64,000 bases of DNA from Pseudarthrobacter sp. NS4. Its GTDB lineage: Bacteria > Actinomycetota > Actinomycetes > Actinomycetales > Micrococcaceae. The position numbers and the translations under genes are program-made. Below are positions 38,370-47,931 of the stretch, piece after piece. The stretch covers positions 1,736,001-1,800,000 of the forward strand of contig NZ_CP103288.1 in assembly GCF_024758005.1 (NCBI RefSeq). Reading direction: 5' to 3'. Position 1 is the first letter of the stretch, and each line of letters starts with the position of its first letter. The notes beneath the pieces are model-generated. The model was not told the DNA's origin. It was given only the letters and a program-made list of their open reading frames with translations, and made no database searches.

Positions 38370-39122
38370 CTAGCGTCCGCGGTTGGGACGGGCCTTGTAG
38401 GGGTCGATGCCCTTGGGGATTGGCAGCCGGTTTCCGAGCGAAGCGATCCGCTTGGACACGGCGTTGACCTCAAGCTTGGTCAATTCCTTCTTCAGCTTGC
38501 CCATCTTCTTGGCGACCTGGCTGAGCGGCACCTGGCCCTCGCCGCGGCCGCTCTCGATGACGTGGACGGTGACGTTGGGCAGGATCCGCGCGAGGCGCTT
38601 GCGCTCGGCGTCCAGCAGCGGCTTAACCCGGTGGCTGGGACCTTCACTGACCAGCACGACGCCGGGACGGCCGATGGCACGGAACACGGCATCCTGCGTG
38701 CGGGGGTTGACAGCGACGGGCTGCTCTTCGGTGATCCAGCCGCGGCGGAGGGTTCCCAGGGCGGCCCCGGAGGCACCGGGCTGGTTTTCGATCTGGGCGA
38801 AGGCTGCACGTTCAGCACGCCGCGAGAGGATCAGCGTGGCGCCCAGTAGGCCGAGCGGGATGCCGATGATCAGGCCGGTGATCCAGTTCTCCAGCCAGAA
38901 GCCCACGAGGAAGCTCACAGCCACGACTCCAAGGAAGACCAGCAGCATCAGCCATGGCACCATGGGGTCGTGCCGGCGGGTCATGTTGAAGACTTCGCGG
39001 ATCTGCTTGAGCCGGCTGGGCTTCTTAACCTTCGCCTCTTTTGGCTTGCGCGAGAAGAGGCCGCGCTTCACTGCGCTTGAGCCCGCCGGAGTGGAGTTGC
39101 TGGAGTCAGGGGATTTCGCCAT
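38370..39122 (-). CDS. DUF4191 membrane protein
   Basis: 250 residues. A basic N-terminus of about 50 residues precedes two adjacent membrane segments (near 55-75 and 80-98) and a cytoplasmic domain ending PKGIDPYKARPNRGR. DUF4191 proteins are conserved next to lipA in actinobacteria (mycobacterial Rv2219 is one). Function unknown. TAGAAT lies 9 bases before the ATG, so the leader would be only a few bases long. Confidence 0.88.
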   Translation of the reverse strand: MAKSPDSSNSTPAGSSAVKRGLFSRKPKEAKVKKPSRLKQIREVFNMTRRHDPMVPWLMLLVFLGVVAVSFLVGFWLENWITGLIIGIPLGLLGATLILSRRAERAAFAQIENQPGASGAALGTLRRGWITEEQPVAVNPRTQDAVFRAIGRPGVVLVSEGPSHRVKPLLDAERKRLARILPNVTVHVIESGRGEGQVPLSQVAKKMGKLKKELTKLEVNAVSKRIASLGNRLPIPKGIDPYKARPNRGR

Positions 39123-39147
39123 AGTGCCTCAATTCTACGTGACTAAA

Positions 39148-39193
39148 GCCCAAGGGCCGGACGCCGGAATCTTCCTGTGCCCGGCCCTTGGGC
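39148..39193 (-). terminator. Hairpin after lipA
   Basis: A 13-bp stem (39148-39160 with 39181-39193) and a 20-base loop lie 28 bases past the lipA stop, followed on the minus strand by TTT. Confidence 0.65.
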
Positions 39194-39220
39194 CCTATGT
39201 GCGGTCCCAGGGACGGCAGG

Positions 39221-40240
39221 TTACGAGTGTGCTGCCAGGAGGGTGCTGGCTTCCTGGCGGGTGGTGCCGGAGTCCTGGATGCCGTCGGCGATGTGGGCGA
39301 GTTCGGCGGGGATGTCGCGGCCTTTTTTGCGCATTGCGGTGGCCCAGAGCCGGCCGGCGCGGTAGGAGGAGCGGACCAGGGGCCCGGACATGACGCCGAG
39401 GAAGCCGATCTCTTCGGCTTCGTGCTGGAGGTCAACGAATTCCTGGGGTTTGACCCAGCGGTCCACGGGCAGGTGCCGTTCGGACGGGCGCAGGTACTGG
39501 GTGATGGTGATCAGGTCGCAGCCGGCGGTGTGCAGGTCGCGGAGGGCCTCGGAGATTTCCCCGCGGGTTTCGCCCATGCCCAGGATCAGGTTGGACTTGG
39601 TGACCATGCCCAGGTCCCGACCCTGGGTGATGACGTCCAGGGAGCGTTCGTAGCGGAATGCCGGACGGATGCGCTTGAAGATCCTTGGCACGGTCTCGAC
39701 GTTGTGGGCGAACACCTCCGGCCTGGAGTCGCAGATCGCGGCGATGTGTTCGGATTTGCCGGAGAAGTCCGGGATGAGCAGTTCCACCCCGGTGCCGGGG
39801 TTCAGTTCGTGGATCTTGCGGACCGTTTCGGCGTAGAGCCAGACGCCTTCGTCTTCCAGGTCGTCCCGGGCCACGCCGGTGACGGTGGCGTAGCGCAGCT
39901 GCATGGCCTGGACCGAGCGGGCCACCTTGGTGGGTTCGAACCTGTCCACGGGGGAGGGTTTGCCGGTGTCGATCTGGCAGAAGTCGCAGCGGCGGGTGCA
40001 TTCGGAGCCGCCGATCAGGAAGGTGGCTTCCTTGTCTTCCCAGCATTCGAAGATGTTGGGGCAGCCGGCCTCTTCACAGACGGTGTGCAGGCCTTCCTTT
40101 TTCACCAGGTTCTTCAGCCCGACGAACTCCGGGCCCATCTGGACCTTGGCTTTGATCCAGTCCGGCTTCCGCTCCACCGGGGTGGCCGCGTTGCGCTGCT
40201 CAATCCGCAGCATCTTCCGGCCTTCAGGTGCCAATGTCAC
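39221..40240 (-). CDS. lipA: Lipoyl synthase
   Basis: Radical SAM enzyme inserting two sulfurs into octanoyl groups on lipoyl domains; 339 residues. The auxiliary cluster motif [12 protein letters not shown] (about residues 55-66) and the radical SAM motif CTRRCDFC (about 81-88) are intact, and the C-terminal RSSYRAG serine supplies the sacrificial cluster ligand. The GTG start overlaps the lipB stop by 4 bases. SucB in this window is an expected substrate. Confidence 0.97.
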   Translation of the reverse strand: MTLAPEGRKMLRIEQRNAATPVERKPDWIKAKVQMGPEFVGLKNLVKKEGLHTVCEEAGCPNIFECWEDKEATFLIGGSECTRRCDFCQIDTGKPSPVDRFEPTKVARSVQAMQLRYATVTGVARDDLEDEGVWLYAETVRKIHELNPGTGVELLIPDFSGKSEHIAAICDSRPEVFAHNVETVPRIFKRIRPAFRYERSLDVITQGRDLGMVTKSNLILGMGETRGEISEALRDLHTAGCDLITITQYLRPSERHLPVDRWVKPQEFVDLQHEAEEIGFLGVMSGPLVRSSYRAGRLWATAMRKKGRDIPAELAHIADGIQDSGTTRQEASTLLAAHS

Positions 40241-40905
40241 AGTAGAGCTCCTTCGGGGCTTAAAACGAGTGCTTCCTGGTGCTTGCGGAATTCTTCCACA
40301 ATGCGGTCAATGATGTGGGCCGGGCGGATGTCCTGTCCCGTTTCCTGCGACATGGTGGTCACCCCGGCGTCAGTGATGCCGCAGGCGATGATCTGCGCGT
40401 AGGGCGCCAGGTCGTTGCTGCAGTTGATGGCGATGCCGTGCATGGTGACGCCGTTGAGGACCCGGATCCCGATGGCGGCGATCTTCCGGTCCGGTCCCTT
40501 GGCATCGGCCCTTACCCAGACGCCGGCCCTGCCCTTGATGCGTTCAGCCCTGATGCCGTATCCATCCATGACTGCGATCATGATGGCTTCCAGGCGCTCA
40601 ACGTAATCCCGGATCCCGGACCGGTTCTTCAGCTTGAGGATGGGGTAGGCAATCAACTGGCCTGGGCCGTGCCAGGTCAGCTTGCCTCCGCGGTCAACCG
40701 CCACCACGGGCGTGCCGTCGAATGGCCGCTCGTGGTCTTCGGTGAGTTTGCCGGCTGTGTAGACGGCGGCATGTTCCAGCAGCAGTACAGTGCTGGGAGC
40801 CTCGCCGGCGACTACTTTGTCATGGAGTTCGCGCTGGATGTCCCAGGCTTGCTGGTAATCGACGAAGTCGGGGGCAAGACCCAGCTGGGAAAACTCAAGA
40901 GTCAT
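40237..40905 (-). CDS. lipB: Octanoyl-[ACP]:protein octanoyltransferase
   Basis: Moves octanoate from ACP to lipoyl domains, supplying the substrate of LipA; 222 residues. [19 protein letters not shown] is the substrate-binding signature and GRAGVWV and KIAAIGIRV contain the catalytic lysine region; the catalytic Cys is in AINCSNDL near residue 182. TAAGCT ends 7 bases before the ATG. It forms an operon with lipA. Confidence 0.95.
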   Translation of the reverse strand: MTLEFSQLGLAPDFVDYQQAWDIQRELHDKVVAGEAPSTVLLLEHAAVYTAGKLTEDHERPFDGTPVVAVDRGGKLTWHGPGQLIAYPILKLKNRSGIRDYVERLEAIMIAVMDGYGIRAERIKGRAGVWVRADAKGPDRKIAAIGIRVLNGVTMHGIAINCSNDLAPYAQIIACGITDAGVTTMSQETGQDIRPAHIIDRIVEEFRKHQEALVLSPEGALL

Positions 40906-41032
40906 GGCATCCAGCTTAGACCCCGCAGCGCCGCGTTCCCGGTTTAGTGTTCAACCTCACCACCGTCCGAAAGACCGGCCTCCCACGCTGCAGCGCCTGT
41001 GGATAACTTCTGCACGCCGGAGCGGATTCGGC

Positions 41033-41038
41033 TAGACA
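41033..41038 (+). promoter_or_regulatory. -10-like box of the kinase gene
   Basis: TAGACA ends 6 bases before the ATG at 41045. The last base departs from TANNNT, so the call is weak. Confidence 0.35.
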
Positions 41039-41044
41039 TAGTGG

Positions 41045-42706
41045 ATGGATGATGTGCAGGCTCCAGAAGTTCCGGGCTACGTTGTGGGGCGGTTGCTCGG
41101 CCATGGCGGCAGCGCTTCGGTTTGGCTGGCTACGGAGCAGCGGACGGGGCGGGACTTTGCCCTGAAGTGCTTTCACCCGGCCCCGGGCGGAGTGCGGGGC
41201 AGGGAAGGCCTGTCCGAAGATGAAGTAAAACGGGAAATCCGGATTCTGTCCGTCCTGGACCACCAGCATCTCATCAAAGCCCACGATGCCCTTCGGCTGG
41301 AACGGGTCCCGGACGCCGGCACCGCCCTGGTCATGGACTACGCCTCCGGCGGCTCACTTGCCCAACTCCTGGCGGCCCGGGGCAGGCTCAGCGTGGGGGA
41401 AACGGTCACCGTGCTGACGCCGATAGCGCAGGCCCTGGCGTACCTGCACGGTAACGGCTTCACCCATTCAGATGTCTCGCCCGGCAACGTGCTGTTCACC
41501 GGCCAGGGCAAACCCATGCTCTCCGATGTCGGCATCGCGCGGATGCTGGGTGAACCCGCCCCGGCGGAAAGCACCGGGACCCCTGGTTTCCTGGATCCTG
41601 CGCCCGTGGATGCGGTGCGCGCCGGCCTCCAGCCCGAGCGTGACGTCTATTCCGTGGCCGCGCTCGGCTGGTACTGCCTGACGGGGGAGGCGCCTGCCAG
41701 GTCCGCGGACCGCCCGCCACTGTCACTTCTCGTCCCGGAGGTGCCACAAGAACTTGCCGCCGCCCTGGAGTCGGGGCTCCACGAGGACCGGCGGCTCCGG
41801 CCCACTGCCTCCGCGTTTGCAACCGCCATTTACCGCAGTGCCTCGCCCCGGCCCGTTGACCTCGCAGCCGCCGTCCATCCCACGGTCATTCCGGAACTGC
41901 TGACACGAAGGCACGTTCCGCCGTCGTCCTCCCCAAACCGGTTCAGGGAGAAAGCCGACAGCCTGCACAGGCGGCTGGTTACACGCAGTTGGCCAGGCGG
42001 GCGGACAACAGCGCACAGGCTGCCGTTTCCGCAGACCGGTGAGCCCCTTCCCCGCGGCGGGAAACATGCGGGCACATTGCCCGGTGCCGCATCTTTCCGC
42101 CGAAGAATGCTGCGCATCGGCCTGCCCGCCGTAGCCGTCCTCACCATTGCCGGCGCCTGGCCGCTGGCGGGGGCGGGGCTGGGTGGTTCTTTGTTGCCTC
42201 CCGCCGAAAGTCCAGCGGGAGCCGTGGATGTCCCTGCGGGCACTTCGGGGCCAACGGCGCAAAGCCCGGATCCTGCAGGGGATGCCGACCCGGCACTGGC
42301 GGCCCGGCAACAGGCCGCGGCCACTGACCCCGCCCGGGCCCTGCCGGGCCTTGCTGCACTGCGGGACTATGCCTTCAGCAGTGGCAACCTGGAGTTGTTG
42401 GACGAGGTCAACGCTGATGGTTCCCCCGCCGCGGCAGCAGACAGGCAGACCGGGGACAGGCTTCGAAGCTCGGGGCTTGTCCTGGCCGGGTTCACCAGTT
42501 CTTTGTCCGGCGTGACTGCGGAAGATGGTGCAACGGCAGCCCGGGCGGTGGTCCGCGCCATTTCGTCCACCTCGGCGTATGAGGAGAAGGATGCCAGGGG
42601 TTCCGTCCTTGCGACAGGTGCCGCCGGCGCCGGCCAGCCCCTTCGACTGGTCCTGGTATCCGTGGACGGCGCATGGCGGATCAGCGAAATCCTGCCGGGA
42701 CCCTGA
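41045..42706 (+). CDS. Membrane Ser/Thr protein kinase
   Basis: 553 residues. The N-terminal kinase domain (about 1-265) has a Gly-rich loop GHGGSAS, the ATP lysine in FALKCF, the catalytic loop HSDVSPGN (Asp and Asn kept, HRD Arg replaced by Ser) and DVG in place of DFG. A basic juxtamembrane linker leads to one membrane segment near residue 365. The outer part of about 180 residues is Ala/Pro rich with a folded C-terminal end (LVSVDGAWRISEILPGP). No PASTA repeats. Likely an active non-RD kinase; ligand unknown. Confidence 0.85.
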   Translation: MDDVQAPEVPGYVVGRLLGHGGSASVWLATEQRTGRDFALKCFHPAPGGVRGREGLSEDEVKREIRILSVLDHQHLIKAHDALRLERVPDAGTALVMDYASGGSLAQLLAARGRLSVGETVTVLTPIAQALAYLHGNGFTHSDVSPGNVLFTGQGKPMLSDVGIARMLGEPAPAESTGTPGFLDPAPVDAVRAGLQPERDVYSVAALGWYCLTGEAPARSADRPPLSLLVPEVPQELAAALESGLHEDRRLRPTASAFATAIYRSASPRPVDLAAAVHPTVIPELLTRRHVPPSSSPNRFREKADSLHRRLVTRSWPGGRTTAHRLPFPQTGEPLPRGGKHAGTLPGAASFRRRMLRIGLPAVAVLTIAGAWPLAGAGLGGSLLPPAESPAGAVDVPAGTSGPTAQSPDPAGDADPALAARQQAAATDPARALPGLAALRDYAFSSGNLELLDEVNADGSPAAAADRQTGDRLRSSGLVLAGFTSSLSGVTAEDGATAARAVVRAISSTSAYEEKDARGSVLATGAAGAGQPLRLVLVSVDGAWRISEILPGP

Positions 42707-42765
42707 TCCGCCCCGGCTGCAGCGGGGATAGGCCGGCCTTGGCCGAGCGGCGCCTTCTCCTCTTG

Positions 42766-43665
42766 CTAGCCCTTGTCTTTCCGGACGACCCACTGTGCGG
42801 CCTGCGCCAGCGCAGGATGTTGCCACTGGAAGCCGGCGGCCGACAGTACGGCCGGCTCCATCCGCTGGCTGGACAGCAACAGCTCCTCCGCAAGGTCCCG
42901 CATCACGAGCCGCAGCGCAAAGGCGGGAACGCGCAGCACGGCAGGGCGGTGCAGGGCATGTGCCAGTGCCGCCACGATGGCGTTGACGTCGGCGTCCTCG
43001 GGCGCGCACAGGTTGACGGGCCCGCTGACCGGGGTTTCCAGCAACAAGAGGAAGGCTGCAGACACGTCCGGCAGGGTGACCCAGGGCCAGAACTGCCTGC
43101 CGTTGCCGAACGGCCCGCCTACTCCGAGGCGCAGCAACGGAAGGAGCCTGCCCAGGGCACCGCCGGAACGGCTGAAGACCACCCCGGTCCGTGGCATCAC
43201 TACGCGTACGCCGGCGGGAGCGGTTAACGCTGCAGCCTCCCACTCAACGCAGATCCGGGACAGGATGCCCGATCCGGGCGGTGCGGATTCGCGTAGAACC
43301 GTATTTCCGGCATCACCGTAGTACCCCGAACCGGACTGGCTGATGAAGACTGAAGGTGGGGAATCAAGCTGCCGCATCGCCTCCGTAAGGGCCTGCGTCG
43401 ACCCCACCCGCGAATTGAACAGCTCGTCAACCCGCTTGCGTGTCCAGGGCCTGTCCCCGATCCCGGCACCGGACAGGTTAACGACGGCGCCAGCCCCGGC
43501 CAGTGCCCCGGGATCCAGTTGGCCGGCGGCCGGGTCCCAGCGGACTTCGGCTGCTGAAGCGGGCTCCCGCCGCACCAGGGTGACGACGTCATGTCCGGCG
43601 TTGCGGAAGGCTGCAGAGAGGGAGGTGCCGAGGAGCCCTGAGGCTCCTGCCATGACGATGCGCAT
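42766..43665 (-). CDS. TIGR01777-family NAD(P)-binding epimerase
   Basis: 299 residues, an SDR-like sugar nucleotide epimerase relative (SulA-like/YfcH family). The N-terminal nucleotide motif is MAGASGLLGTSL; NLSGAGIGDRPWT near residue 63 and SGSGYYGD near residue 108 are hallmarks, as is the C-terminal DUF1731 segment (PAFALRLVMRDLAEELLLSSQRM). The ATG at 43665 has GGAG upstream. Mycobacteria also have such a gene near lipB and sucB. Substrate unknown. Confidence 0.88.
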   Translation of the reverse strand: MRIVMAGASGLLGTSLSAAFRNAGHDVVTLVRREPASAAEVRWDPAAGQLDPGALAGAGAVVNLSGAGIGDRPWTRKRVDELFNSRVGSTQALTEAMRQLDSPPSVFISQSGSGYYGDAGNTVLRESAPPGSGILSRICVEWEAAALTAPAGVRVVMPRTGVVFSRSGGALGRLLPLLRLGVGGPFGNGRQFWPWVTLPDVSAAFLLLLETPVSGPVNLCAPEDADVNAIVAALAHALHRPAVLRVPAFALRLVMRDLAEELLLSSQRMEPAVLSAAGFQWQHPALAQAAQWVVRKDKG

Positions 43666-43725
43666 GCTCCATCTCATCACGGCAACGGGCCGTGACACCT
43701 CCCGCAGGGCCGGGGGAGGGTTGAC

Positions 43726-43731
43726 TATGAT
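43726..43731 (+). promoter_or_regulatory. -10 box of the tricorn gene (leaderless start)
   Basis: TATGAT ends 6 bases before the ATG at 43738. Confidence 0.55.
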
Positions 43732-43737
43732 CGAACG

Positions 43738-46700
43738 ATGACCTCTTCCAGCTACTTCCGTTTCCCGCATCTGCACGGCGATCTGGTCACTTTCGTGGCC
43801 GAGGACGACGTATGGATCGCGCCCCTGGGCGGTGGCCGTGCCTGGCGCGTTTCCGCGCTTCAGCTGCCCGCCCGCAACCCCCGTTTTACCCCGGACGGGA
43901 AAAAGCTGGTGTGGACGGTGGTGCAGGGAACGGCGCCGGAGGCAGTGTCTGCGGACGTTGACGGCGGCGGCTACCGGCAGCTGACCTACTTTGGGCACAG
44001 CACCACCCGGGTGAAGGGGTTCACCGCCGGCGGGTCAGTGGTGGTGACCAGTGCTTTCCGCCAGGCCGAGAGCCGTCACACGTACGCCTACAGCGTCCCG
44101 GTGGAGGGCGGCTGGGCCGAGGAGTTGCCGTACGGTCCTGTTGAGTCGGTGGCCTTCGGCCCGGAAGTAGGTGACGAGCGGCCGGTGGTGGTGGGCAGCG
44201 TACTGTCCCGCGAGCCGGCCTGGTGGAAGCGGTACCGGGGCGGCACTGCAGGAAAGTTGTGGATCGACGCCGACGGCAACGGGGAGTTCGAGCGCCTGGT
44301 GCCGGAACTTGACGGCAACCTCGCCGACCCCATGTGGGTTGACGGCCGCATCGCGTTCCTGTCCGACCATGAGGGCTACGGCAACCTGTATTCGGTGCTT
44401 CCCAACGGAAAGGACCTGCGCCGCCACACGGACCATGAGGACTTCTACGTCCGGCACGCCGCCACCGACGGGAAGCGAATCATCTTCGAATCCGCCGGCG
44501 AGCTGTGGGTGCTGCACGATCTTGGTTCGGATGCGGTGCGGCTGGAGATCACCCTGGGTTCAGCGTCGCAGTCCAGGCGCCCGGCCCTCCTGGCGACGTC
44601 GAAACACCTTGGCGCCGTGGTGCCGGACACCACCGGCGCGGCAAGCGCTGTGGAGGCCCATGGCACCATTCACTGGCTTCGGCACAAGGACGGGCCGTCG
44701 CGCATCATCGAGGCCACTCCGGGCGTCCGCGGCCGCCTGCCCAGACCGCTTGGCGACGGACGGATTGCCTACATCGCTGACCAGGACGGCGTGGAGGCAC
44801 TCCACATCAGGGACATCGTGGCAACCGTGCCCCACACCACGGCGGGCGCCCGCGTGCCCGGAGACGTGACCATCGAAGCGCAGGGGACCGGTGCAACCGC
44901 CCCCGCACCCGGTCAGGATGAAGCCACACCATTGCCCCAGCCCGTCCCGGCGGCCGGAGCCGCGGTCCTGGCAGGAGGCAGCGCCTTTGTCCCCGCTCCG
45001 GACGATAAGCAGGCCGACGCACAGCAGGCAGACGTTGCCCCCGTGGACAGCACTTCCGGGGCCGAGGCACAGGCAGCCGCGCAGGACGGTTCGGAAGCAA
45101 CGCGCATCGCCATCCCGGTGCCCTCCCGCGCCAGTTCGCTGGAGGCCAGCCCTGACGGACGCTGGCTGGCCCTGGGCACCTCCTTCGGTGAGGTGTATGT
45201 GGCTGACACCCGGACCGGCAGCTTCTCCCTGGTGGCCAGCATTGGCGAGGGCACCATTGCGGACCTGGCGTGGTCACCGGACTCACGGTGGCTGGTGTGG
45301 TCGGAGCCCGTCACGTCCTTTGGTTCGCGCAGCCGGCTACGGCTGGCCTCTATGGAGCGATCCGACGCCGCTCCCGTTGACGTTACGGACGGCCGCTTCT
45401 GCGACAAATCGCCTGCCTTCACGCCGGATGGCAAGTACCTTGCGTTCCTGTCCAACCGCAGCTTTGATCCGGTGTACGACGGCCATTCCTTTGACCTTTC
45501 ATTCCCCAGCCCCATCAAGCCGTACCTGGTGGCACTCGCTGCCGGGACGCCGTCGCCATTCGGCCCGGACGTCGCCCCCGACGGGGACGAAACACCGGGT
45601 GACGGTGCTGACGAACCCACCTCCGCAGACGCGCCCAGGATACCGGAGGTCCTGGTGGACCCGGAGGGCCTGGCCCACCGCGTCATCAGCGTGCCCGTGC
45701 CGCAGGGCAACTACACCTCCCTGGAGGCCACCGACGGGGCGCTGCTGTGGCTCGACTGGGCCCTTGCCGGGGTCACCGGGGACGGCAAGGCCAGCCAGGA
45801 CGACAAGGATGCCCGCCCCAGCCTGGTGCGGTTCGACCTCGGCCGGCGAAAGAAGTCCACGCTGGTGGACGCGCTGGACAGCTTCCGGCTCTCCGGGGAC
45901 CGTACCAAGGTGGTGCTGATCTCGGACAAGCAGGTGCAGGCAGTTCCCTCCGATGCCAAGGCCGATGAGGAGTCCGGAAAGCTGGTCAAGGTGGACCTCG
46001 GCAGGATCCGCGTCATGATGGATCCCCTCAGTGTGTGGGGCCAGGCATTCGATGAGGCCTGGCGGCTGCAGCGGGACTTCTTCTGGGCCGAAGACATGGC
46101 AGGCCAGGACTGGGAATCGATCCACCGGCGCTACCGTCCGCTGGTGGACCGCCTGGGGTCGCACGACGACCTGGTGGACCTCCTCTGGGAGCTGCACGGC
46201 GAGCTGGGAACCTCGCACGCCTATGTCCGTCCCGCCGCCGTTACGGAAAACGGCAGCCAGGGGCAGGGCCGGCTCGGCGCAGACCTCGCCCACACCCCCT
46301 CCGGCTGGGAAATCACACGGATCCTCGCCGGCGAATCCTCCGACCCGCTGGCCACTTCACCCCTGACCAGGCCGGGTGTGGACGCCAAGGCGGGGGACAT
46401 CCTGCTCGCGATCGACGGCGTCCCGCTCACCGCGTCCGTTACGCCCGCCATGCAGCTGGTGGGGGCGGCAGGCCGCGCCGTGGAGCTCACGCTTCTCAAC
46501 GGTGCCGGGCACAGTGATGCCGCCGGCACCCAGCGCCGCGTCGCCGTCGTTCCCGTGAAGGACGAAGAACGCCTGCGGTACCAGGAATGGGTGGCGTCGA
46601 ACCGGCGGACTGTCCGGGAAGCGTCGGCAGGAACCTTCGGCTACCTCCACATTCCGGACATGATGGCCAACGGGTGGGCTCAGCTGCACCGGGACCTGGA

Positions 46701-47271
46701 TACGGAAACCGCATTGGACGGCCTGATCGTGGACGTCCGGCGGAACCGAGGAGGGCATACGTCCCAGCTCGTGGCCGAACTGATCGGCCGCAAGGTCACC
46801 GGCTGGAGCATGCCACGCGGGGAAAAGCCGCGCACGTACCCGCACCACGCGCCGCGCGGACCGGTTATTGTCCTGGCAGACGAATTCGCCGGTTCAGACG
46901 GCGACATCATCACCCAGGTGTCCAAGCTGCGGGGGATCGGCCCCGTCATCGGAACCCGAACCTGGGGCGGTGTGGTGGGCATCGACAACAGGTTCGCCCT
47001 GGCTGACGGTACCGGTGTGACCCAGCCCCGCTACGCCAACTGGTTCAGCGGGGGCGTGGGCTGGAGCGTCGAAAACTACGGGGTGGACCCTGACATCGAA
47101 GTGACATACCCGCCGCACGCCTACGCCGCCGGCCGGGACCCCCAGCTGGAGTACGGCATCGGCGCCCTGAAGGAAATGATCCAGGAACTGCCCACGGACC
47201 GGCCACCTGCACGCGAAGGCTACCGGCGGCTCCGCCCGGCGCCGCTGCCTGCACGCCGGCAGGGGAGCTGA
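43738..47271 (+). CDS. Tricorn-type protease (S41 family)
   Basis: 1177 residues, a large cytosolic peptidase. The N-terminal half is a beta-propeller (repeated PRFTPDGKKLVW-like blades) interrupted by an Ala/Pro/Gln-rich insert near residues 375-460. A second propeller, a helical C1 domain, a PDZ domain (about 845-945) and the C2 catalytic domain follow. Residues equivalent to the archaeal tricorn tetrad are visible: SH in GTSHAYV (His near 827), SD in FAGSDGD (Ser near 1053) and Glu in SVENYGVDPD (near 1112). It should trim peptides made by larger proteases. Confidence 0.92.
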   Translation: MTSSSYFRFPHLHGDLVTFVAEDDVWIAPLGGGRAWRVSALQLPARNPRFTPDGKKLVWTVVQGTAPEAVSADVDGGGYRQLTYFGHSTTRVKGFTAGGSVVVTSAFRQAESRHTYAYSVPVEGGWAEELPYGPVESVAFGPEVGDERPVVVGSVLSREPAWWKRYRGGTAGKLWIDADGNGEFERLVPELDGNLADPMWVDGRIAFLSDHEGYGNLYSVLPNGKDLRRHTDHEDFYVRHAATDGKRIIFESAGELWVLHDLGSDAVRLEITLGSASQSRRPALLATSKHLGAVVPDTTGAASAVEAHGTIHWLRHKDGPSRIIEATPGVRGRLPRPLGDGRIAYIADQDGVEALHIRDIVATVPHTTAGARVPGDVTIEAQGTGATAPAPGQDEATPLPQPVPAAGAAVLAGGSAFVPAPDDKQADAQQADVAPVDSTSGAEAQAAAQDGSEATRIAIPVPSRASSLEASPDGRWLALGTSFGEVYVADTRTGSFSLVASIGEGTIADLAWSPDSRWLVWSEPVTSFGSRSRLRLASMERSDAAPVDVTDGRFCDKSPAFTPDGKYLAFLSNRSFDPVYDGHSFDLSFPSPIKPYLVALAAGTPSPFGPDVAPDGDETPGDGADEPTSADAPRIPEVLVDPEGLAHRVISVPVPQGNYTSLEATDGALLWLDWALAGVTGDGKASQDDKDARPSLVRFDLGRRKKSTLVDALDSFRLSGDRTKVVLISDKQVQAVPSDAKADEESGKLVKVDLGRIRVMMDPLSVWGQAFDEAWRLQRDFFWAEDMAGQDWESIHRRYRPLVDRLGSHDDLVDLLWELHGELGTSHAYVRPAAVTENGSQGQGRLGADLAHTPSGWEITRILAGESSDPLATSPLTRPGVDAKAGDILLAIDGVPLTASVTPAMQLVGAAGRAVELTLLNGAGHSDAAGTQRRVAVVPVKDEERLRYQEWVASNRRTVREASAGTFGYLHIPDMMANGWAQLHRDLDTETALDGLIVDVRRNRGGHTSQLVAELIGRKVTGWSMPRGEKPRTYPHHAPRGPVIVLADEFAGSDGDIITQVSKLRGIGPVIGTRTWGGVVGIDNRFALADGTGVTQPRYANWFSGGVGWSVENYGVDPDIEVTYPPHAYAAGRDPQLEYGIGALKEMIQELPTDRPPAREGYRRLRPAPLPARRQGS

Positions 47272-47295
47272 AGCCCCCGCTGAGGCTTGAGGCGG

Positions 47296-47353
47296 CAACG
47301 CGAAAGGCCCTGCCTGACCGGAATATTCCGGCCGGGCAGGGCCTTTCGCGTTG
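47296..47353. terminator. Bidirectional terminator between tricorn and osmC genes
   Basis: A perfect 19-bp stem (47296-47314 with 47335-47353); its loop contains a second perfect 14-base palindrome (47318-47331). It lies between convergent stops. Confidence 0.85.
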
Positions 47354-47367
47354 TAGCCTGCGTCAGA

Positions 47368-47796
47368 TCAGGACTGCAGCGTGGCGTCCAGGGTGATGTC
47401 GATGCTGGCGAGGGCGCCGGAAACAGGGCAGCCCACCTTGGCTTCGCCTGCGATCTTCTGGAATTCGTCCTCGGAAATACCGGGTACCTTGGCGGACATG
47501 GTGAGGTGGCTGCCGGTGATACCAGTGCCCGGGACAAACGTCACATCGGCCTTGGTGTTGACTTCCTCCGGCGAGTGGCCCGCTTTGGCGAGTTCGTTGC
47601 TGAAGGCCATGGAGAAACACGCGGCATGGGCAGCGGCGATGAGTTCCTCCGGGCTGGTCTTGCCGTCGGCCGCTTCAGTGCGTGCCTTCCACGTGACATC
47701 GAAGGTGCCCAGGCCTGAGGTGGCCAGGCTGGTGGTTCCGGAACCTTCCGTCAGGTTGCCGTTCCATACTGCATTTGCTGAACGCGTTGCTGCCAT
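47368..47796 (-). CDS. osmC: OsmC-family peroxiredoxin
   Basis: Thiol peroxidase for organic hydroperoxides; 142 residues. The two catalytic cysteines are in AHAACFSMAF (near residue 58) and KVGCPVSGAL (near residue 123), with the NGNLTEGSGTTS start typical of OsmC rather than Ohr. GAGGAG lies 5 bases before the ATG at 47796; a GTG two codons upstream is too close to that site. Confidence 0.9.
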   Translation of the reverse strand: MAATRSANAVWNGNLTEGSGTTSLATSGLGTFDVTWKARTEAADGKTSPEELIAAAHAACFSMAFSNELAKAGHSPEEVNTKADVTFVPGTGITGSHLTMSAKVPGISEDEFQKIAGEAKVGCPVSGALASIDITLDATLQS

Positions 47797-47931
47797 GTTC
47801 ACTCCTCAGATTTGATGAATACCGGGGCCGGCTGGTGCCCGGACCCGCCGTTTTCCATCCTAGGGACTTAGCCCCGGGCATGCACCAGCTGTCCGCTCCC
47901 GGTGGATTATGACCATCGGGAGCGGAGCAGG

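Noticed and set aside
41045..42706. Kinase as a pseudokinase
   Set aside because: The ATP Lys, catalytic Asp, Asn and metal-binding Asp are all present; only the HRD Arg and the DFG Phe are changed.
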